DNA of 27,861 nt from a virus: positions 1 to 27,861 of the IMG/VR virus record IMGVR_UViG_3300035250_000268. One strand, given 5' to 3'. Positions 22,676 through 27,861 of the stretch are shown here, one piece after another (positions within the stretch are counted from its first letter, which is position 1; each line of letters begins with the position of its first letter). The position numbers were made by a program, and so were the translations under genes. The notes beneath the pieces are model-generated. The model saw nothing but the letters and a program-made list of their open reading frames with translations. It was not told the DNA's origin and did not search any database.

Positions 22676-23481
22676 TGTTATATATACTTACAGTACATTT
22701 CAAAGATAAGTGGATAGATATTCAGAAAAGACAATTAGAAAGATTTATATCAGAACCATATAAAGTTTATACAAGATTAGGTGATGGAGTAAAACAAGGT
22801 ACTACTACAGTAAATTATGAAAAGAATAAACATAAGTTTGACGGTGCTATACCAGGAGCAGGACACGTGTCTGAATCATTTGGTAAAATTATAGATTATA
22901 TAACAAAGAATGAAGAAATAAAATCAACTGATAAGATACTATTGTTGGATTCAGATGCTTTTCCAATAGTATCCATATCAGATTTTATGAATGAGAAGTT
23001 AAAAGAGTATCCATTTATAGCAGTACAAGAACCAATGCACGAGTGGGATAGAAACCCATTGTATATAATACCACACTATTGCTTTATGATGTTTAAAGCT
23101 AAACATATTTTAGAGGATAACTTAACTGATTGTCTTAGAGAAATTATTGTAGATAAAAATAGTAATTGGTGGTATGGAATTGTACAATGGTTAACAGAAC
23201 GTGGATATGATTACTACCCATTAACAAGAAGTAATAAAGAAGATTTACATGAATTATATTATGGAATTTATAATGATATGGTTTATCATCATTGGGCAGG
23301 CTCAAGGAATATGATTACAAGGCCAGATAGAATGAGAGCTCAACATTCGGGAGAGGATGTTGAAGATATAGCAAAAGAAAACCACGAAGTGTCAAATCAA
23401 GTTTTTGAGAGAGTATCAAGTGAAACAGATATAGATAATATGATGGCATATTTGAAAGGTGAGTATGAAGAGAATAACTAA
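22675..23481 (+). CDS. GT-A-like glycosyltransferase
   Basis: The 268 residues begin with a strand (LYILTVHF) and a nucleotide-sugar-binding-like region. The metal motif is Asp92-Ser-Asp94 in KILLLDSDAFP. A hydrophobic core segment, NPLYIIPHYCFMMFKAKHI, follows, and the YNDMVYHHWAGSRN segment around 200-213 supplies a histidine often found late in GT-A folds. The last 40 residues are acidic and probably helical. It is coupled to the preceding gene by TAATG. The sugar and acceptor are unknown. Confidence 0.7.
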   Translation: MLYILTVHFKDKWIDIQKRQLERFISEPYKVYTRLGDGVKQGTTTVNYEKNKHKFDGAIPGAGHVSESFGKIIDYITKNEEIKSTDKILLLDSDAFPIVSISDFMNEKLKEYPFIAVQEPMHEWDRNPLYIIPHYCFMMFKAKHILEDNLTDCLREIIVDKNSNWWYGIVQWLTERGYDYYPLTRSNKEDLHELYYGIYNDMVYHHWAGSRNMITRPDRMRAQHSGEDVEDIAKENHEVSNQVFERVSSETDIDNMMAYLKGEYEENN

Positions 23482-23872
23482 TATAGATACGTTATCAGCA
23501 TACTTCGATAGACTGATAACAGAAAACATAAAGTTGTTTTTCTTTAAGAAAGAGAAAGACTTACAAAAGATACACCATCAAGAGGTAGCAATTGATATGA
23601 TTAGAGAAAAGATATCACAATTACTACAAGAGACTTTCGATACAGGCGAATATCAGTACGTTGGTGAGAAGAGAACTTTTGATTCAAGTTCTATTGTAGA
23701 AGAGTTAGAAGATTTGGTTACTAATGATATTCATATTGGTGAATCGGATAGAGCTAGACTTAGAATTGCACAGATGGAAGATAAAAGATTAAGAAAAGCA
23801 AATGAGGGTAGAGCTAAGAATAAGAATCAAATAGACATTTTGTTTAAGGATATGGTTGAGGTAAAAAAATGA
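23465..23872 (+). CDS. Unknown helical protein (135 aa)
   Basis: I chose ATG 23465, with AGGTGA just upstream, rather than the GTG at 23459 that adds two residues. The protein is charged and mainly helical: TLSAYFDRLITENIKLFFFKKEKDLQKIHHQEVAIDMIREKI-type helices split by polar turns, then GEYQYVGEKRTFDSSSIVEELEDLV and a Lys/Arg-rich end (DKRLRKANEGRAKNKNQ). The layout gives the impression of a recurrent hypothetical family in marine T4-like phages. No catalytic motif is seen. The stop overlaps the epimerase ATG (ATGA). Confidence 0.7.
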   Translation: MKRITNIDTLSAYFDRLITENIKLFFFKKEKDLQKIHHQEVAIDMIREKISQLLQETFDTGEYQYVGEKRTFDSSSIVEELEDLVTNDIHIGESDRARLRIAQMEDKRLRKANEGRAKNKNQIDILFKDMVEVKK

Positions 23873-24891
23873 ATATATTAATCACAGGTGTAGCAGGTTT
23901 ACTTGGTTCAAGATTAGCAGATTGGATACAAAAGAATACAGAACATACTGTTATTGGTATTGATGACATGAGTGGTGGTTATAAAGAAAATGTACCAACA
24001 GGTGTTATATTGTATGAATTAAATTTATGTACACAAGAATATGTTGAAAAAGTATTCATGGAAGAAGATATTGATATAGTTTATCATTTCGCAGCATATG
24101 CAGCAGAAGGTTTAAGTCCATTTATTAGAAATTATAATTATAAAAATAATTTATTAGCATCAGCTAATTTAATTACTTGTTCAATAAAGTATGATGTAAA
24201 AAGATTTGTTTTTGCAAGTTCTATGTCAGTATATGGTAATATATATGAACCACCATTTGATGAAGATATGCCACCTCAACCAATGGATCCATATGGTATT
24301 GCAAAGTTCTCAGTCGAACAAGATTTAAGAGTTGCTTATGATCAACACAGGCTACCTTACACTATAGTTAGACCACATAACTTTTATGGTAGAAATCAAA
24401 ACATATGGGATAAGTATAGAAATGTATTAGGTATATGGATGTGGCAAATATTAAATGGTTATTCACCAACAATATTTGGTGATGGTTCTCAAGTTAGAGC
24501 ATTCAGTTATGTAGATGATTCATTAGAACCATTTTGGAAGGCTTCACAAAAAGATGAATGTATTGGTGAGATAATTAATCTTGGTGGAATAAATGAATAT
24601 ACAATACAAGAAGCTTGTGATATTTTATTAGAAGTTACAGAAACAGATTTACAGCCAGACTATTATGAGATGAGACATGAAGCACACTATGCTTATTCTA
24701 CATATGAAAAGTCAGTTAAGATGTTAGATTTTAGACATTTAACAGATTTGGATAAAGGATTAGTTAAAATGTGGGAGTGGGCTAAACAACAACCAAATAG
24801 AGATAGATTTATTTGGGAGAATTATGAATTAGAAAAAGGAATTTATTCCTATTGGAAAAATGAAGAAGATAGTAATAGCACCAGTATTTAA
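23869..24891 (+). CDS. NAD-dependent sugar-nucleotide epimerase/dehydratase (SDR family)
   Basis: This is an extended short-chain dehydrogenase that modifies a nucleotide sugar, probably supplying a donor to the nearby glycosyltransferases. The NAD loop is Gly7-x2-Gly10-x2-Gly13 (TGVAGLLG), and Asp32 at the end of the second strand favours NAD. The catalytic set is Ser117/Ser118 (FASSMSVYG) with Tyr142 and Lys146 (YGIAK). The RPHNFYGRNQ segment and VRAFSYVDD are typical of UDP-glucose 4-epimerase-like and related enzymes. The 340-residue length is normal. The exact reaction cannot be distinguished from the motifs. It overlaps the next gene by 32 bases. Confidence 0.9.
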   Translation: MNILITGVAGLLGSRLADWIQKNTEHTVIGIDDMSGGYKENVPTGVILYELNLCTQEYVEKVFMEEDIDIVYHFAAYAAEGLSPFIRNYNYKNNLLASANLITCSIKYDVKRFVFASSMSVYGNIYEPPFDEDMPPQPMDPYGIAKFSVEQDLRVAYDQHRLPYTIVRPHNFYGRNQNIWDKYRNVLGIWMWQILNGYSPTIFGDGSQVRAFSYVDDSLEPFWKASQKDECIGEIINLGGINEYTIQEACDILLEVTETDLQPDYYEMRHEAHYAYSTYEKSVKMLDFRHLTDLDKGLVKMWEWAKQQPNRDRFIWENYELEKGIYSYWKNEEDSNSTSI

Positions 24892-25810
24892 CGATACACA
24901 TCTTGTAAAGTTACAGATACCAAATATAATTAAGTCAATTAATCCTGATTATATTTTGTATAATGAGGGTATGTTCCCAAGTGGTCCTGAAAGTAATACC
25001 TTTGTTACTAACCATTTTCTACAGACTTATACTTTAGATGGTAAGAGAGGTTTTGATTATGAAGAACTTCAAGATGTTATTTCAGATGCACAAAAGGAAT
25101 ATAAAGATACAAAGATAATGTTAAATCCAATGGATTATATGTCTACAGACGCACCAACTAATTATTATGTTGGTTGTAATAATTTTAATGATTTTGGTGT
25201 AGAGGTAGAAGAGGGTGATTTGATATTTCCATATGAGGGAGATGTATTTCATCACGAAGATGATGCTGATACAATAGAAGAAGTATGTAACAAGTTAGAA
25301 CCAAATCAAGGATTGAAAACTATTTGGGTTGACTTTGTAGCAAATCAATATTATGCAGAAGAGAAGACATTAAAACCATTCTTCAAGGCTGAGACAGGTA
25401 GACAAAGAAGATTTGTTATCAAGTATGGAACTCCTGATTATTACAAAAATGTATTGTTAAATTTTATGACACAAAAATACGATATGTTAGAAGACTTAGA
25501 AATGATAACTTATCATTATGCTTGGTTCAGACCTGGTAAGTATGCTGAGATGAGAATGCACCAATTGAATAGAGATCATAACTATTGGAGTTTCTTTCAA
25601 GAAGCATTAAAACAAATAGCGGCATTTAATTATAAAAGGATAAGAATTAGACCAAATCCACCTCTCGACCCAAAGTTAACTCATGCTTGGATAAGGTTTT
25701 GTGATTTCGACCATCCTGAGGATATTAAATCACATTCAAATTATTGTGAAATATTAGATGAAGAAGTAGTAGATAGAATTATAAAAGAAGAAAAAGAGTT
25801 TTATGGCTAA
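24860..25810 (+). CDS. Glycosyltransferase-like protein (GT-A-like, unassigned)
   Basis: The 316-residue protein begins with a strand, KKIVIAPVFNDT, then YILYNEGMFPSGPES, a pattern like the start of GT-A enzymes that act on activated sugars. A possible metal-binding acidic cluster is EEGDLIFPYEGDVFHHED near residues 117-134. The MITYHYAWFRPGKYAEMR segment around 216-233 is distinctive. The C-terminus is helical and acidic. No canonical DxD was certain, so this is less sure than its neighbours. The ATG lies inside the epimerase gene and the end overlaps the next start by eight bases. Confidence 0.55.
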   Translation: MKKIVIAPVFNDTHLVKLQIPNIIKSINPDYILYNEGMFPSGPESNTFVTNHFLQTYTLDGKRGFDYEELQDVISDAQKEYKDTKIMLNPMDYMSTDAPTNYYVGCNNFNDFGVEVEEGDLIFPYEGDVFHHEDDADTIEEVCNKLEPNQGLKTIWVDFVANQYYAEEKTLKPFFKAETGRQRRFVIKYGTPDYYKNVLLNFMTQKYDMLEDLEMITYHYAWFRPGKYAEMRMHQLNRDHNYWSFFQEALKQIAAFNYKRIRIRPNPPLDPKLTHAWIRFCDFDHPEDIKSHSNYCEILDEEVVDRIIKEEKEFYG

Positions 25811-26561
25811 AAATATTATATTCATTCCATGTGTTCCATCCAAACACTTATCAGACGTAGATGATTATAAGGACTATTCACTAAATACTTGGAAACATTA
25901 TGCACATAGAATTGGTGCAGAGTTGATGATAATGGATACGCCATTAAGAGATCCTGATATGATGAAAATATGTTGGCAAAGATGGTATGTTCATGATATA
26001 TTAGAAAGTAATGATATAGAATATGATAATATCTTTATGGTGGATGTAGATACTATGGTTAGGTGGGATGCACCTGATATATTTGAAAGGTATTCTAATG
26101 ATAAGTTAAGAGCTTGTGTTGATAATGATAATTTAGGTTGGTTGAAGGCAAGTATAGAAGGATACCAACATATGTTTACTGGTGTTGAATTAGATTGGGA
26201 AACTTATTTTAATTGTGGTGCAATACTAATGAGTAAGAAACATAAGGATTTGTGTAAAGAGATTACTACTTTTTATGAAGAGAATGAATCACACTTATTG
26301 GATTTACAACATAATACTTTAAAGAAAGGTTCAGATCAAACACCTGTAAATTATATATTGAATGGTGATAAATGGAAATATGAACTATTACCAAAGAAGT
26401 GGAATTTAACCCACATGAATAGAAAAGAAGTATTACATGATTTTTTATTTACAGATATTGCTTGGGTGTGGCATTTTAATGGGTTTGATAAAGCATTAAG
26501 AAAACAAGTTATGTATTCTTTTTGGGATTATTATAGAGGAAATTATGAAATTAAAAAATAA
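25803..26561 (+). CDS. GT-A-like glycosyltransferase (GT8-like)
   Basis: The 252 residues start with an IIFIPCVPSKHL strand and contain the metal motif Asp81-Val-Asp83 in NIFMVDVDTMVRW. FNCGAILMSKKHKDLC near 137-152 matches the N-x-G-hydrophobic block of GT8-type folds. GSDQTPVNYIL and AWVWHFNG-type segments follow in the usual order, with a late histidine before the small domain. Its start and stop overlap its neighbours, so it is part of a polycistronic sugar run. The sugar and acceptor are unknown. Confidence 0.78.
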   Translation: MAKNIIFIPCVPSKHLSDVDDYKDYSLNTWKHYAHRIGAELMIMDTPLRDPDMMKICWQRWYVHDILESNDIEYDNIFMVDVDTMVRWDAPDIFERYSNDKLRACVDNDNLGWLKASIEGYQHMFTGVELDWETYFNCGAILMSKKHKDLCKEITTFYEENESHLLDLQHNTLKKGSDQTPVNYILNGDKWKYELLPKKWNLTHMNRKEVLHDFLFTDIAWVWHFNGFDKALRKQVMYSFWDYYRGNYEIKK

Positions 26562-27546
26562 ATATGTTATTGGAACTCATGTTATGTTCTATGAGATAGA
26601 TATGATAGAAGAGTTTATAGAAAGTTGTGCTAATGCACTTGATGGAATAGATAATCCTGAGAATGTTACTTTCGATTTTTGTTTGAATTTATCTCAGTAT
26701 TTTGAGAAGTTTGATACTGATACAAGAAGAGTTGAGATAATATCTAAATGGCATGAAATTATAAATACCTTAGATGAAATAGGTGTAGAGGTAGATACAG
26801 ATTACTATGAGAATGATGATAAACCATATTGTATTGGTGATTATCGTAGAGATTTAAATAGCAAATATTGCATGGATAATGATTTTGTTATTTGGGGAGA
26901 ATCAGATTGTTTACTACCAAGAGAGTTATTTGTATGTTTAGAAGAGGTTAGTAGATATGCAGAATCACAAAACATAAATAAATACATTACAACTTTTGGT
27001 GTAAGAAAAATGTGGGATGATAGCTGGGCTATGTTACAACATCCTAAGTTTGATGATGCTACATACCATGAAATGCACCATGATACTTGGCAAGATGATC
27101 CTTCAAGTATATGGTATACAATGAGTAAGGAAGAAATGTATGAAATCAACGATGAATCTGAAGATATAGAATTGATTACACTCAACTCACCAAGATTTGA
27201 TGGAAGTGGATTGGTTATATCTACAGACTTAATCAAAAATGGTTGTAATGTTCCGCATGGTGTTTGGTCATGTGGGGAAGATACTGCATTTCAGAATATA
27301 GTTAAAAGAATTATGGGTAGTGCTTATACTCAATTTGTGGTTAGAAATATACTTAAAGTTCATAATAGAAATCACCCAAAGAAGAGAGAGTATGTTAAAG
27401 GTGAAGAGAATATGAAAACAAACAAAGAAAAGAGAAAGTCTAATGAAAGGTGGATGAAAAACCATGAGACTTGTCAGTATAATTTAGACAATGTGTTAGG
27501 TCAAAATCAGAATAAATTTAGGAAAATAGGAGAAGATGATGGCTAA
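26545..27546 (+). CDS. Glycosyltransferase-like protein (GT-A-like)
   Basis: The 333-residue protein begins KYVIGTHVMFYEIDMIEEFI, a strand-helix start like GT2 enzymes. It has an acidic metal-type motif, Glu119-Ser-Asp121 (VIWGESDCLLP), at the expected position. A WDDSWAMLQHPKFDD segment and a histidine/aspartate-rich stretch (ATYHEMHHDTWQDD) lie in the middle. NSPRFDGSGLVIS precedes VPHGVWSCGEDTAFQN, which could be the catalytic-base region. The tail of about 50 residues is very basic. The start overlaps the preceding gene by 17 bases and the end overlaps the next by eight. Confidence 0.65.
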   Translation: MKLKNKYVIGTHVMFYEIDMIEEFIESCANALDGIDNPENVTFDFCLNLSQYFEKFDTDTRRVEIISKWHEIINTLDEIGVEVDTDYYENDDKPYCIGDYRRDLNSKYCMDNDFVIWGESDCLLPRELFVCLEEVSRYAESQNINKYITTFGVRKMWDDSWAMLQHPKFDDATYHEMHHDTWQDDPSSIWYTMSKEEMYEINDESEDIELITLNSPRFDGSGLVISTDLIKNGCNVPHGVWSCGEDTAFQNIVKRIMGSAYTQFVVRNILKVHNRNHPKKREYVKGEENMKTNKEKRKSNERWMKNHETCQYNLDNVLGQNQNKFRKIGEDDG

Positions 27547-27861
27547 ACAGAGGAAGTGGCTACCAACATTAGGAGAATTAATAGATAGACTTAGTATACA
27601 TCAGTTGAAGGAAGTTTTTATACCTGAAAATAAAGATAACTATGCAAAAGAGATGAATGATATGGTTCATGATATTGATATGATACTTAAAGAACATAAA
27701 GGTGAAATAACAGGAGAAGTTATCAGAGCTATAGTTGTATTATCACAAATGAATCTACATATTTGGCATAACGAATCACAAGTTAGACAAGGTAAAAAAG
27801 GTACAGATAATCTTATGTTAACTCATGGATTAAATGGAATTAGAAATACTGCTATTAATAA
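27539..27861 (+). CDS. Unknown protein, N-terminal part (cut by window edge)
   Basis: The ATG at 27539 follows AGGAG (27528-27532) by six bases and overlaps the previous gene. The frame stays open to the window end, giving 107 complete codons. The visible sequence is mainly helical and polar: KWLPTLGELIDRLSIHQLKEVF, then MVHDIDMILKEHK, EVIRAIVVLSQMNLHIWHNESQVRQG and LTHGLNGIRNTAIN. Histidines are spaced along the helices, but no known motif is certain. It looks like a conserved hypothetical of marine T4-like phages that sits beside sugar genes. Its true length is unknown. Confidence 0.75.
   Translation, partial: MAKQRKWLPTLGELIDRLSIHQLKEVFIPENKDNYAKEMNDMVHDIDMILKEHKGEITGEVIRAIVVLSQMNLHIWHNESQVRQGKKGTDNLMLTHGLNGIRNTAIN

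Noticed and set aside
26841-27236. 131-codon open frame on the - strand
   Set aside because: It is antisense to a glycosyltransferase-like gene in a wholly + strand array and has a low-complexity, Ser/Ile-rich product; it is best explained as a shadow of the codon pattern.
1-27861. CRISPR arrays, tRNA or rRNA genes, insertion sequences, attachment sites
   Set aside because: I looked for spaced direct repeats, cloverleaf-like segments, transposase motifs and long terminal inverted repeats in the gaps and found none. Almost all bases are coding.

Overview
The window reads as part of the genome of a T4-like myovirus with low G+C (about one third G+C by eye). All supported genes lie on the + strand and are packed head to tail with TAATG or ATGA overlaps. 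Recognisable core genes are the T4-type single-stranded DNA-binding protein (gp32), UvsX recombinase, RNase H-type 5' exonuclease, gp41 helicase, gp43 DNA polymerase, gp45 clamp and gp44/gp62 clamp loader. The gp32 and gp43 types, a B12-dependent ribonucleotide reductase and a long sugar-enzyme island recall phages of marine bacteria. No photosynthesis gene, tRNA or integrase is visible. The host cannot be named from this sequence.

Layout. Positions 1-856 hold two genes of unknown function, the first cut by the window edge. Positions 857-5499 are a replication/recombination block: gp32 with its own terminator, uvsX, the RNase H-type nuclease, a 59-residue basic mini-protein and gp41. Positions 5586-7577 encode a class II ribonucleotide reductase. 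Positions 7574-14224 hold the polymerase, clamp and clamp-loader genes. A Mom-like DNA-modification protein, a membrane protein, a HAD nucleotidase and a zinc-ribbon protein sit among them. Positions 14221-16798 carry a second Mom-like protein, an Fe-S PD-(D/E)XK nuclease, an unknown gene, a SLOG-domain protein and a small ribbon-helix-helix-like protein. Positions 16798-27546 are a sugar-enzyme island with seven glycosyltransferase-like proteins, a sugar-nucleotide epimerase and several unknown genes. A conserved-looking unknown gene runs off the right edge.

How the genes fit together. gp41 unwinds DNA, gp43 copies it while held by gp45, and gp44/gp62 load the clamp. gp32 covers single strands, UvsX drives recombination-dependent replication and the RNase H removes primers. 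The reductase supplies deoxynucleotides and the HAD enzyme may trim particular dNMPs. The two Mom-like proteins suggest that the new DNA is chemically modified, probably against restriction. The sugar island may decorate virion or host-surface glycans, or conceivably DNA.

Most notable observations: (1) two divergent Mom-like genes embedded in the replisome cluster; (2) a polymerase gene whose conserved N-terminus has no ATG, GTG or TTG start and appears to begin at ATA, behind a good Shine-Dalgarno and a consensus-like promoter; (3) an overlooked basic mini-gene between rnh and gp41; (4) a possible 14-codon leader peptide overlapping the clamp start; (5) a near-perfect palindrome upstream of gp32; (6) a multidomain kinase-like/nucleotidyltransferase-like protein in the sugar island.
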